DNA of 64,000 nucleotides, taken from the NCBI GenBank assembly GCA_030144725.1, contig JASKMD010000265.1:24626-88625 (forward strand). The letters run 5' to 3'. The stretch's first letter is position 1. The number at the start of each line of letters is the position of its first letter. Below, piece after piece: positions 11,201 to 20,869 of the stretch. Origin of the DNA: Haematococcus lacustris (Eukaryota > Chlorophyta > Chlorophyceae > Chlamydomonadales > Haematococcaceae). The notes under the pieces are model-generated. The model searched no databases. It saw only the letters and a list, made by a program, of their open reading frames with translations, and was not told the origin of the DNA. Both the position numbers and the translations under genes were made by a program.

Positions 11201-12875
11201 TAGCTCGAGCTGTCACTTCGGCTGTTGGCTCGTGCTATAATCATCCATGTTTGGCATCATTGGCTCAAGCTGTCATAAGGTCCATAAGGTCCATGGTGCA
11301 TAAGGTCGTGCTGCTGGAGACATTGCGACCTCAGCATGCCATGCTTGAAAGTGGACAGCTGCAACAGCCCTGGCACACCCTGCAGCTGCCGCAGCCCTGT
11401 GCATTGACCATCATCCCCACCTTCCCCAGCTGACTTCCAGTACGCATCCTCTGCGTCCTTGACTGCCTTCTCCTGTGCCGCTGTCTTCTTGGCTGCTTCC
11501 CGCTCCCTAGCAGACTCGACCTTGTCGTTCACCTATTGCCAAGGCAGGGAAAGCATTCAGGCACAGAAGGGTTGGCAGGCTGGTGGATGCTGGTGGGATC
11601 TGCAGGGCTGCGTAAAGAGCCTGCAGGGCTGATGGGACTAGTAAGGACATGACACTCGGGTTGACACACTTGGCTGCACCAGACAGGAGAAGACTGCAGA
11701 TCAAACAAAGGGTCAACCATCAATCCCCGGAAAGAGGCATCATTCCATGATTCTCGGGAAACCCAAGTTGCTTGAACAGGTCACAGCTGTCTCAATGCAC
11801 ATCAAGCAGTGGCTTGAAAGAAGCGGAAGGGCACCACCGGCTGCTGTGCCCAGCCTGGAGCCAGCAGCGTGACCAGCCAGAACCGGGCATGATGGGGTGC
11901 CCGGTAGTGGCACCACGCAAGCCCTCACAGCCCCCATACAGCAGCCAGGCAGCCACACAACCTGAAGCCTCTGGGCCAGGGCCCAGCACTCCCTCGCCAG
12001 TCAAGCGCAGCAAGCGCACGAAGGCTGAGCAGGCAGCTGAGCCCACCCAGCCCGCCAAGGGCACAGGCAGAGGCAAAGGCATAGCTGCCAAAGCCAAACC
12101 AGCCCCACAGCAATGGAGGTGGGTAGACATGGATTGCAATGCAGCGCTGAACATGCAGCGCACTGAGGAGAGCAAGTTGCGCCCACTGGAGCTGTGCTAA
12201 TGGCCAGAGCAGGCAGCTCTGCCAGCCAAGGGCAATGAATACCCTGGCCTGGGCTACAAGCGGAGGCGAGACCGCCTGCCCAAGACCCAGCCTGCTGAGG
12301 CACAGTAGTGTGTGCCCTCCTTTGAGCTGTTTCCAGCTTAGCCCAGTGCATGATTATCATGCCAACTCTAGACCATAGCCTCGTCAGGGGTCAGGCAATG
12401 GTGTAGGTGGTAGGCACTCATGCGCCATGTGCATGTGCATGTGAGTACTTCACACAGCCCCTTGTCACCATTTGAGTGGTTCTGCTAGTAAGCCCTAGTG
12501 GTCCCTAGTGATACGACTCAAATGGAGGCCCTAGTGAGGGACGGGGGGGCTGCGTGACAAGCTGCAAGTGGGCTAGTAAGCAAGCTATTCGTAAGCAAGC
12601 TATACAGCGAGCAAGGGGTGAACCTGAGGGCTTGTGAGCAGAAAAACAGAGTGAGCAAGGGGTGGACACAGCCCAGTGAACTGAGGTCCTCGGAGCCCCT
12701 GTGGAAGTTTGTACAACTGTCGTCTACCTAATACACTCAAGCCAGCCTTCACCCATGTCAACGACAGGCTCGCGGCTCACGTCTGACAAAGCAGACACCA
12801 CTAACAGATTCCGACACGGTGCAGGCACTCGCCTCATGAGGTACGGCCCACTACAGCACGCACCTTCTTTGGCAT
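8224..12875 (-). CDS. CCDC124: CCDC124 orthologue (ribosome-associated coiled-coil protein)
   Basis: Seven exons join in phase: 12875-12864, 11532-11421, 10592-10449, 9607-9504, 9236-9094, 8791-8686, 8277-8224, giving 224 residues against 223 in human CCDC124. Exon 1 is only 12 nt and encodes the conserved start MPKK before a GTGCGT donor. Then come a charged coiled coil (DAEDAYWKSAGEG, REEEERKRQEAAAKRAELKR), SKMTKHQLEKQRELDERL, and the family core VGENINRALEG, DKHPEKRMKAAWKAYEE, RQLPILKQDKPGLKMSQYKD, ending in SWQKAPENPLN, the counterpart of the usual W-x-x-S/A-P-x-N-P-x-N. CCDC124/Lso2 proteins bind idle 80S ribosomes at the decoding centre. Intron 1 (1.3 kb) holds a dead mobile element, intron 5 is CTG-rich and intron 6 contains a 21-bp tandem repeat. 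The gene is divergent from THUMPD1. Confidence 0.93.
8497..8580. repeat. 21-bp tandem repeat, four copies, in CCDC124 intron 6
   Basis: The unit begins GCATGGCCTAGTGACAG; copies start at 8497, 8518, 8539 and 8560, the last diverging (GGCATAG). Upstream, at 8327-8480, a longer direct duplication containing TGACAAGGGTCCAGG and GAGGTGGCACTACACC occurs twice. Confidence 0.85.
8900..9085. repeat. Impure (CTG)n tract in CCDC124 intron 5
   Basis: CTG/CTC/CCG triplets occupy most of the 302-bp intron between exons 9236-9094 and 8791-8686. On the minus (gene) strand it is CAG-rich. The leucine-, serine- and glutamine-run frames it produces are artefacts. Confidence 0.8.
10094..10132. repeat. (CCCG)n run in CCDC124 intron 3
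   Basis: Tandem CCCG tetranucleotides, about nine copies with one slip. Similar runs occur at 45160-45195 and, as CCCTCCCG, at 27230-27290. Confidence 0.85.
11772..12550 (+). mobile_element. TnpB/Fanzor-like element remnant, copy 1, in CCDC124 intron 1
   Basis: The plus strand encodes a Lys/Pro-rich linker (KRSKRTKAEQAAEPTQPAKG), then RWVDMDCNAALNMQRTEES and LRPLELC, an in-frame TAA at 12198, and after it WPEQAALPAKGNEYPGLGY to a stop near 12308. The D-x-D-x-N-A-A-x-N core resembles the last catalytic (RuvC-III) motif of TnpB and Fanzor nucleases; assignment to them is inference. The TAA replaces what is a sense codon in copies at 13.6 and 19.3 kb, so this copy is dead. The 3' part 12310-12550 is a repeated noncoding tail also found at 6960-7240. 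It lies antisense inside intron 1 of CCDC124. Confidence 0.65.
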
Positions 12876-13070
12876 CGTCGTCCGGTCGCGGCTTCAGTAC
12901 GTCATCAATAAACGATAGCTCACAGCGCGGCCGACGCAGGCACCGGCGTACCCTACTGGCGATGCAAGTGGGAAGTAGCCGTAAGCATCAACTGACAAAG
13001 CAACTGATTTGGAGGTGGCTGCTGCTGTCCTGCCCCATTGCCTTAAACCATCTTCCTAACGCATTGGCAA
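12876..13070. promoter_or_regulatory. Bidirectional promoter region CCDC124 / THUMPD1
   Basis: The start codons of the minus-strand CCDC124 (12875) and plus-strand THUMPD1 (13071) are 195 bp apart, so both 5' UTRs and promoters must fit here or overlap. The interval has no TATA box at a usual position; it contains GC-rich words such as GGCCGACGCAGGCACC and CATCAATAAACG. A shared promoter is inference from spacing. Confidence 0.6.
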
Positions 13071-16000
13071 ATGACCGGCGATGGGAAGCGCCGTGGTGGA
13101 GGTGGGGACCGCGGAGGAGGCCGTGGAGGCGGTAATAACAAGAAGGCTCGCTATACGCCGGTACGGCACATGCTACGAGGGAGCAGCCAGTAGCCCGGCA
13201 GTGATGGCAAGTTTCAGCATCTCAAAGCTGGCTCCGCATGGAGAGCTGCTGCTTGCTTGCTTGCCTGCAGCATGTTGGGTCAGGTCAAGCCCTGCCCTCT
13301 GGCAGCCGAGGCCTCCTCGTCACTTGCGACAACGGTTGGGAAGACAGGACTGCTGATGATGTTAGAGCCCTGGTCGAGGAGGTGGGGGACCACACACTTG
13401 AGAGCTGGCACGTCAGCACCTCCCTCACCAGCCCGCATCGGCAGAAACGGCATCAGCCTGTATAACTTATGTTCCCATGCACACGGCATGGGCGCCTTTC
13501 ACCTACACCATCATCTGATCCCTGTTACATGGCTGTAGCCTAGATTGGGCATGACAAACATGCGCTAATGTAAGCTGATGACAGCTCAAGGGTACTCCTT
13601 GCCCTTGGCGGGCAGTCATGCAGATCAGCCCATGAGCACAGCTCCAGTGGGCGCCACTTGCTCTCCTCAGTGCGCTGCATGTTCAGCGCTGCATTGCAGT
13701 CCATGTCTACCGACCTGCCTGGCTGTAGACCTGCTTTGGCTTTGGCTTAGCCTTCGCCCTGGCCTGTGCCTTTGGTGGGCTGGGTGGGCTCAGCTGCCTG
13801 CTCGACCTTGATGCGCTTGCTGCGCTTGGCTGGCGTGGGAATTCTGGGGCGGGGCCTTGAGGCTTCTGCCTGTGTGGCTGCCTGGCTGGGTGTGGCGGGG
13901 TGGGGGCTAGTGTGCGGCCACTACCGGGCACCCCATCATGCCTCGCACCGGCTGGTCACGCTGCTGGCTCCAGGCTGGGCGCAGCAGACACTGGTGCACC
14001 TGCCCTGCTGGGAACTTCCAGCCTGCAGGCCCGGCATTTGCTTACCCAGATCTCACAGGGCTGCTGGCCATTCACTGCTGAGCTGACCCGGCTGGTGCTA
14101 AACTCATCCATTAGCACCACCCTGCCCCGCTGGTCTGTGCCCCAGAGCCTGCATCAGGCCCTCAGCAGGACCTCAGCACTCAACTAATTCTGTGCACATG
14201 GACTGTGGACATGGACATGGATTACATGGACTGTGAACATCTCATCACCTCCACCATGCTCATGAGCCAGTCAAGCCTGAACTCAGCATGGCCAAGGTCT
14301 AGCATCTGGGACTGTTGTGTCAAAGTCAAGCAGCTGCCCTCCCTGCTTTTCCTTTTCCTCACTGCTGCTTGCAAATGTGACCTGTTATCTTCCCTAGCAT
14401 CCATTAGTATGTCCCCCCTCCTCCCCAAAATACATTTGTTTGGGAAATGGTCCCCGGGCTCAAAAACAATTGTTTATCAAATCCTGAATTAAAGATGCTG
14501 GTGTCGTATCAAGAGGTCGAGGCACGTCACCAGGATACATTAAGACCGCCATATGGGGCCTGGACACCACCTTGCAGCAGGTCCTCAGCGCCGCGTCAGA
14601 ACCCCAACCTCCCCCGGTGCCAATGCCAGCTGCTCTCAAATGGGCTTGGCAGGATAAGGATGGTGAGGGAGCGTGCGTAGCACACACATGCTACCTGACA
14701 CTATCTGTCAGTCATTGCGCTGCAAGGTGCTGTGCTGTGAGGCGTTTTTGACTTTGAGACTTCCTCCAGCGGAGCGCTGCCACTGCTGGTAGTGCTGCCT
14801 GGCTGCCGCTGAGCGCAAAGCTGCCACATCACTTCACCTCGCCCCGTCGCCTGCCACAGCTCGGGTCAGCTGGAGGTCGTAGTTGTGTTCCTGCATGATC
14901 ACCCCTAAGCTCTGACAGCCCCATCCATGCAGCTGATTTAGAGTCATTGCCACCCTCGCCAGGAATGCAAGCACACTGGTGCAGGTCAATCCACCCCATG
15001 CTGGCCTGCCCATACACATACCTTGCCATGGCCACTGCCCTGCATGTGGGCCTCAGCCAGCTTCCTGCCCCTCACTGCCTGCCTGGTCCTCATTGGCTTG
15101 GCCTGCCTGCCTGCCTGGTTGGCTCATCACAGCACTATGACAAGCTGGTCAAGGCCCAAGGCCTGGACGTCAGCGACAGTGCAGCGGCTGAGGCGTCCAC
15201 AGGAGATGCAGCAGCAGGTGGCGCTGGGGAGGGGAGCAAGGACATCAGTGCCCTGATTGCAGAGGAGGTGGCTGAGTTGAAGGACAAACGCAAGCGACGC
15301 TTCCAGGTGCACAGGGACAGGGGAAGGGGAAGGGGCTGGGGCAGAAAGCAACAGCAGGGGTCAGGGAACATGGGGAGGGCGGAGGGGAGGTAGAAATAAA
15401 GGGAGCAGGGAATGGGCCTTGGTAAGGCTGCCACATCTCCCCCTCAACACTCTACCAATGTTGGCAACAGTGAGTGTACCCTCACCCTGCCTTGCGCTGC
15501 CTTCACCTGCCCTGCCCTACCCTGCCCTGACTCGACCCTACCCTACCTGACCTACCTGACCTTTGCCCTGCCTTGCGCCGCAGAGCCATGACACAGGTGT
15601 GCGTGGCTGCGTGTACATCATCTTCCCCGCCAGCCCGCCCCTGCCTGGCCCCATCGAGGTGGCCATCTCCCTGTGTGAGGAGGCAGCTGCCAGGAAGGTG
15701 CTGCGGGCCAGGCACGCCAACCGGCTGCTGCCCATCACCCACATCAGCTTTGCAGGCCTGGATGAGATCAAGGTCATGGCGCCCAAGATGCTGGCGCCAG
15801 CCTTTCCCTCAGGTCAGGCCTTGGGTGGCCAGCGCAGGGCACAGGCAAAGCCAAGGCAGGGCAGGGCAGGCAGGGCAGGGCGGCCTGTATGCAGCCAGCC
15901 AGCCTCCCACCTCCCTCGGCTGACCTCAGGGGTGGTTGGTGCTAATGATGTGCATGTCTGTATGGCCTTGCCTGGCCTGGCCATGCAGGTGAGGGGGCGC

Positions 16001-17306
16001 AGCAGATCCTGTATGCAGTGGAGTATGAGCACCGCAACGCGGAGAAGCTGGAGCGCATGGACGTGATCAACGCGTTCGTGAACGCCATCGCAACACCACC
16101 CCACAAGGTATTGCGGCCGTGTCAGTATGGCGCCTGCACCTGTGGCGGCCTCTTGCAATGCCAGCAGCCACTGCTGCACTTGCAAGGCCAGGCTGCTCAG
16201 GTCGCCCATGTCAGTTGCCTAGGTGGGTTTGCCCATGTGAGTTTCTCATGTGGTGTTGCGCCCATGTGAGTTTTCCATGTGAGTGTGCGCACATGCTTCC
16301 ATGTCCTGTTCCCATGTCATGCTGGCTCCCCGCCCTGTGGCTGCTGCAGGTGAACCTGAGCGCTCCTGCCCTCACCGTGTTGGTCCAGAGGGTGAGGAAC
16401 GCCTGCGGGGCATCAGTGCTGCCAAAGTACCGCGAACTGCACAAGTTCAACCTGCGCAAGTGCGCTGAGGTAGGTGCCTCCACTCTGTGTGTGTGTTGAG
16501 GCATACTGAGGGAGGGTGGGAGGAGGGGCGAGCGGCAGGGTGGGCACGAGGGTGGGCAGGACGACATGGGATCAGGGGTGGTGAAGGTGAAGGGGGAGGG
16601 GGGAGTGGAGGGGGAGGGTGATGGGGTAAGGGTGTGGGATGGTTGGGGGGTAGTGTGTGATGGTAACCTGCGGGCCGGTTGCCAGTAGCGAGCCCCTTGC
16701 TTCTGTTGATGACCATAAGGCTTGCAGCCAGTAGTGTGTCATGATGCGGGCTGGCAGCCTTGGAGCCACGCAAGCCCCACGGCCTCAAACACAGGCAGCA
16801 CTGAATGCTGACCAACCCGGTTTTGACATGGGGTGCAGGTGCCAGAGGAAGGGGAGGAGGGCGACCAGGCAGCTGCCAAAGCCAAAGCCAAGAGCAGCAA
16901 AAGCACCAAACCAGCAGCAACATCAGCAGCGACAACAGCAGGAGCAGCAGCAACACCTATGACTGGCAGTGATCCTACCTCAGCGGGTGCAGCAGCAGCT
17001 GAGGCGGCAGTCGAGGCCGGGAGCGCCCCTGAGGACGCCTCAGCCCAGCCCAGCAGCCAGGCACCCTCACTCCAGGTGGTCAACGAAGCAGGGAGTGGTG
17101 CTGGGGCTGCAGCTGAGAGCAAGGTGGAGACGGGAGAGGGAGCTGCAGCAGTCCCAGCCCTAGACCCGGTGCCTGATCAGGCCACAGGGGCGGCAGCAGC
17201 AGAGGCAGGCGGGGAAGCTGAGGGGCCAGCGCAGGCTGGGGCTACAGCAGGGGGGGACACGGAGACTGCGAGACAGGCAGGGGCGGAGGCCACAGGCACA
17301 GCTTGA
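13071..17306 (+). CDS. THUMPD1: THUMP-domain protein, THUMPD1/TAN1 orthologue (tRNA ac4C12 adaptor)
   Basis: Seven exons join in phase: 13071-13160, 13271-13381, 15133-15306, 15584-15812, 15989-16107, 16350-16469, 16839-17306; 436 residues. A Gly/Arg-rich N-terminus leads to KKARYTP and the family motif GLLVTCDNGWEDRTADDV, then an Ala/Glu linker (HYDKLVKAQGLDV, ELKDKRKRRFQ), then the THUMP region at about residues 126-281: GCVYIIFPASPPLPGP, RLLPITHISFAGLDEIKVM, QQILYAVEYEHRNAEKL, and APALTVLVQRVRN ending LHKFNLRKCAE, as in human THUMPD1 (MLPISGTCKA, YNLQEV). The last exon adds about 150 acidic Ala-rich residues. The protein is known to present tRNA-Ser/Leu to the Kre33/NAT10 acetyltransferase. 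Intron 2 (1.75 kb) carries mobile-element debris. A TGTAA lies at 17937, rather far for the poly(A) signal. Confidence 0.93.
13435..14190 (-). mobile_element. TnpB/Fanzor-like element remnant, copy 2, in THUMPD1 intron 2
   Basis: Read on the minus strand from about 14125: RVVLMDEFSTSRVSS, then CEIWVSKCRACRLEV, a linker with stops, then GRSVDMDCNAALNMQRTEES, KWRPLELCSW at about 13700-13625. The order D-E-F-x-T-S, Cys pairs, D-x-N-A-A-x-N is that of the C-terminal half of TnpB/Fanzor nucleases (RuvC-II-side motif, zinc-finger region, RuvC-III). In-frame stops in the linker show decay. A second, unrelated short repeat sits at 13440-13530. It interrupts THUMPD1 in antisense but stays within the intron. 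Confidence 0.6.
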
Positions 17307-17329
17307 GGCCTTTGTGTTGGCCCCTAAAC

Positions 17330-17365
17330 TTGACCCTGACCCTGACCCTGACCCTGACCCTGCAG
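17330..17365. repeat. (ACCCTG)5 hexamer run in THUMPD1 3' flank
   Basis: Five CCCTGA/ACCCTG hexamers directly after the THUMPD1 stop region, similar in sequence to the CCCTGG arrays of the 54-64 kb region. Confidence 0.85.
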
Positions 17366-19049
17366 TGTCTACTGTCAGTGCTGGTGCTGCAGCTAATAGT
17401 TTGCAGTGCCGTATAGGGGCCAGGATGGCGTAGCCAAAGGTGCAGATGGCCTCAACACAGATGGCATGGACCACGTCGACCTGGAAGATGCTGCTTATGT
17501 AGTCTGTGTTGGAACAGCCACTGTTCACCTTGGTCAAGATGGCCCAGCCGCCCTTGAAATTAGTGAGGCTGCAGGCAGGGCCACGAAACACTTGGCTGTG
17601 TGGCGCTTGGTGGATGTGTTTAAGGATGCATGAGGTGCATGGTGCATGGGGCCTGAGTTTGGCAGTCTTGGGAAGGTGCGAGTCCTGGGCGGCAGGCAGC
17701 CGGCCCTCACTGGGAGATGGCAGCGACAGGCAGGAAGGCCCGCTGCTTGCTAAACAAGGAGCAACACAGCGAGAGACGGCTGCTCTGCCCTTCCACTGGA
17801 TGCAGCTGCTCCTACTGTTTGGTACTTGTTGGCGTACATCACTGAGCCAGCCAGTTCCTGTTACCTAAGGCCGGGACTGCCCAGCTGAACTCAGGCGAGA
17901 GCTGCTCAGTTGGCTGGGGCTGTTACCCTGTTATACTGTAACACCATGTTTGTTGACACTGCACTGCTGGAAAGTGGGGCAGCAGACTGCAGATCAGATC
18001 CATTCAGACAAAACACCACCCCTGTTGACGGGACCTGGTATGCCTTTGCGTGGTACTTGTTGCCCGCTGGGTTGGTGAGGGGCATCACAGCACCTATAGG
18101 TAGGCACACCCCACCCCACAGCTAGGCAGCGCGAGGTGATGCGTCAGTTTGCTGCATGACTCACTGAAAAGGCTACAAGTTTTAACCCCTACAGCCCTCA
18201 TGCAACACCAAAATAAAGCATGAGTTGTAATCAAACACAGGCTGCGAGATCGCTGTTGTATAGGCTACTGACAGTGTGCCTAATGCCCACTTCAGCTCAG
18301 CCTTCTGGTGTGTGTGCCTCCAGGCTACTATTAGCAAGAGCTCTACCCTACTCTATAGCTCTTACTTACACACATCCCCTTTGTGAGGGGTTTGGTATCT
18401 TGGTTTCTTGGGTTATCTTGCTGTAGCTGGCTGTCGCCGCCACTTGCGCCGCCACTTACGCAGCAGGGCCTTGTCACGCAAGTACACCCACTCCTGGCCT
18501 GGCCGGCCTGGCTTTGGCATGGCTGGGCGGCCATCCCAGTAGCACCGCCTCAATGAAAGCAACGGTAAGTAGGTAAGTCCTTACCTAAGCTCCTGAGCGG
18601 TTACAATGAGGCTGCCGACAGTTAGGTACCCCAGTCCCGGCCTTGAAAACAACCCCACCGTGCCCTGCCGTGGACCAAGTCAATTGTCCCGAGGCTTCCT
18701 CCACTGCCAGGGCTCTGATCAAGATGTCTCTCCCAGGCTGGGCTTTAGGCAGGGCAGCATGGCCTGTTCAGCTGCTGAGCGTTGACCTTACAACTGGCAC
18801 CCCTGGTGATTACCCATGCGGTCTGGGATCTTTACGTTTTTGTTAGGTCCAGCTGTTGATAGCTTCAATATATGGTGAACATGGTGATGGCGAAGATCAA
18901 TGTGCATCGGCACGGCATCAGTGCAACCGCCATGCACCATTGCGCTGTGACCAAAGCCCATATGATGGACCTCCCAAGTTTGTAGCGTGGTCTAGGATCA
19001 TACACCCAACATCTGGCACAACCCATGCAGCTGGCTGGTAAAGTATCAG

Positions 19050-19700
19050 CATCCAGGCGCCCCCACATCAGCCCCTACGCCCTCCCCCACAGCCCCCCAC
19101 TGCCAGGCAGCAACACAGGCAGCAGCCTTAGGGTCTGAGCCCAGCACTCCCCCGCTAGCCAAGCGCACAATGGCTGAGCAGACAGCAGTGACCACCCAGC
19201 CCATCAAGGGCAAAAGCAAAGCCAAGATCGCAAGGCTGCCAAAGCCTGACTCCACAGCCAGGCAGGTGGCTATACAGGGACTGCAATGCAGCTTTGAACA
19301 TGCAGCGCATTGGGGAGAGCAAGCGGCGCCCACTGGTGCTGCGCTGGCGGCCAGAGCAGGCGGCTTTCCCAGCCAAGGGCAAGGTATACCCTGGGTAGCA
19401 GGGCTACAAGCGGCTGCACGACCGCCCGCCCAAGACCCAGCCTGCCGTGGCACAGTAGTGTGTCCCCCTTGACCTGTCACGAGCTTACATCAGTGCATGT
19501 TTGTCATGCCCACTCTAGGCAATATCCCTGTCGCAGGGGTCAGGCACCATTGTAGGTGGAAGGCGCCCATGCCATGTATGTGGGAACCTAAGTCTTCACA
19601 GCCAAGACACTGCCCCTGGTGAGGGGACCTGGGTCAGCTGTTGCATGGTGCTTGTTGCCTGCTGGACTGATGAGGGAACTGGGGGTGGGGTGGGTGTGTG
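19050..19700 (+). mobile_element. TnpB/Fanzor-like element remnant, copy 3
   Basis: Encodes YRDCNAALNMQRIGESKRRP at about 19271-19331, then LRWRPEQAAFPAKGKVYPG, a stop, then GYKRLHDRPPKTQPAVAQ to a stop near 19457, followed by the noncoding tail (GCAGGGGTCAGGCACC). The linker before the motif has shifted frame. The first catalytic-type residue reads Y-R-D-C-N rather than V-D-M-D-C-N. Confidence 0.6.
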
Positions 19701-19934
19701 GCTAGGGCCAGCTATGGCAAGGGCTGGGGCAGCGGGCACTGAGGTCACGCTGGGCTGGGGTATCCCATTGGCGGACATCCCATAAGCGCGGACATCGAAG
19801 GCTGTGATGGGGACATGCTCAAAGCAAGCAAACAGCAGCATCAGCAGTTTGTGTTCAGGGGCAAATACGGCATCGAGCTGCCAGCTGAGCACATACCTCA
19901 AGGTTGACCACACAGCAGAGCTCAGGCTTGGCAT

Positions 19935-20060
19935 CATCACAAGCTGGTGAGGGGACCTGGTTCTGCCATTGCAGGCTGGTGAGGGAGGTGCTCTCGAGTG
20001 TGAGGTCCCCCACCTCCTCGACCAACGGTCCAACATCATTAGCAGTCCTGTCTTCCCAAC
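19935..20060 (-). pseudogene. Fragmentary duplicate of THUMPD1 exon 2 and donor-side intron
   Basis: The minus strand encodes GWEDRTANDV-GPLVEEVGD and continues with the intron words following the real exon (GTGGGGGACC, CACACT-GAGAGC), matching 13333-13430 with scattered changes. Inclusion of intron sequence shows a DNA-level copy, not retroposition. Beyond the match lies the dispersed repeat with GAGGGGACCTG. Confidence 0.75.
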
Positions 20061-20740
20061 CGGAGATTCCCAAAATCAGATGGCTGCACCACACTGTTCA
20101 TAGTGTGCTTGGAGGCATCGCAAGTGAGCCATGCTTGCCCCGGCTTGCAAGCAAGCGATGCATGACCAGACGCAGCCTCAATGTTGTAGCATGACATGAG
20201 GATCCTGCCCCACACAGCAGCACCTCAACGGCCCAGGTTGGGAAGCTGGCAGGGGTGCCAATGGGCCAGGGTGCAAGAGGGAAGGGATTACTTGTTACAC
20301 TTCCTGCACCCTCCTGCATTTTGGCACAGCCACACCTCAAAAGGCTCAGGTGTGATGTGTACACGTTGACTGTGGCATATGAGGGTCATTGGTCCTGAGA
20401 TGGCACCGGGCAGCAAGCATGTGCATCCAGTGGTGGGGGAGCTGGCAGTAAGGCCAGGGTCGGCAGGGGTGAGGGGAGAGGTGAATGAGGGGAGGGCCAG
20501 GAAAGATGTATGCGGATGCCATGGAGGCTACCTAAGTGCGCTGCACAGCTTGTGGGACACAGCTGCTACTGCACAGACGTGTACAGGGAGTCGCAGTGTG
20601 ACGGCCAGATATCAGCTTGGGGTTTTGATCAAAGCAACTGCCACAGCTGCACGACGAGACACCACCGTGTCGTTCACGTGTCGTTCACTCGCAAGCACGA
20701 GTATAAGCGGGAGCAGCGAGCGCACACAACCATACGTTCA

Positions 20741-20759
20741 CCGGCAAGCGATTTGCCGG
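20741..20759. promoter_or_regulatory. Conserved inverted repeat CCGGCAA-N5-TTGCCGG upstream of copy 0
   Basis: The two 7-bp arms are perfect. The same arms occur, with a different spacer, at 51299-51319, 55425-55445 and 59629-59649, each 110-120 bp before the start codon and followed by TGCTAACYAYTAACCGTCG. Candidate protein-binding site or 5'-UTR hairpin. Confidence 0.55.
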
Positions 20760-20869
20760 TGCTAACTATTAACCGTCGGCGAAATCTTCTTATTGCGCGC
20801 CAGCCGCTGACGACGCCAACCAGCGGTCCATCCTCCGCCTCACCAGCCCTGCACACCAGCTGCGCCCCG

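Larger units (their letters stand above)
17366..20380. mobile_element. Gene-poor region of nested, decayed mobile elements
   Basis: No intact gene. Recognisable pieces: an uncharacterised coding-like minus-strand frame at 17591-17400 (FKGGWAILTKVNSGCSN); a dispersed-repeat fragment at 18000-18110; a minus-strand fragment at 18534-18417 with a basic patch (LLRKWRRKWRRQ); a plus-strand fragment at 18880-18990 (MVMAKINVHRHG); a third TnpB/Fanzor-like tail at 19050-19460; the dispersed repeat again at 19530-19700; and a minus-strand piece of THUMPD1 exon 2 at about 20060-19935. Stops and frame changes interrupt every frame. Confidence 0.55.

Noticed and set aside
19596..20094. Minus-strand 147-aa frame as a gene
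   Set aside because: Its recognisable part is the THUMPD1 exon 2 duplicate in a mixed frame; the remainder is dispersed repeat.
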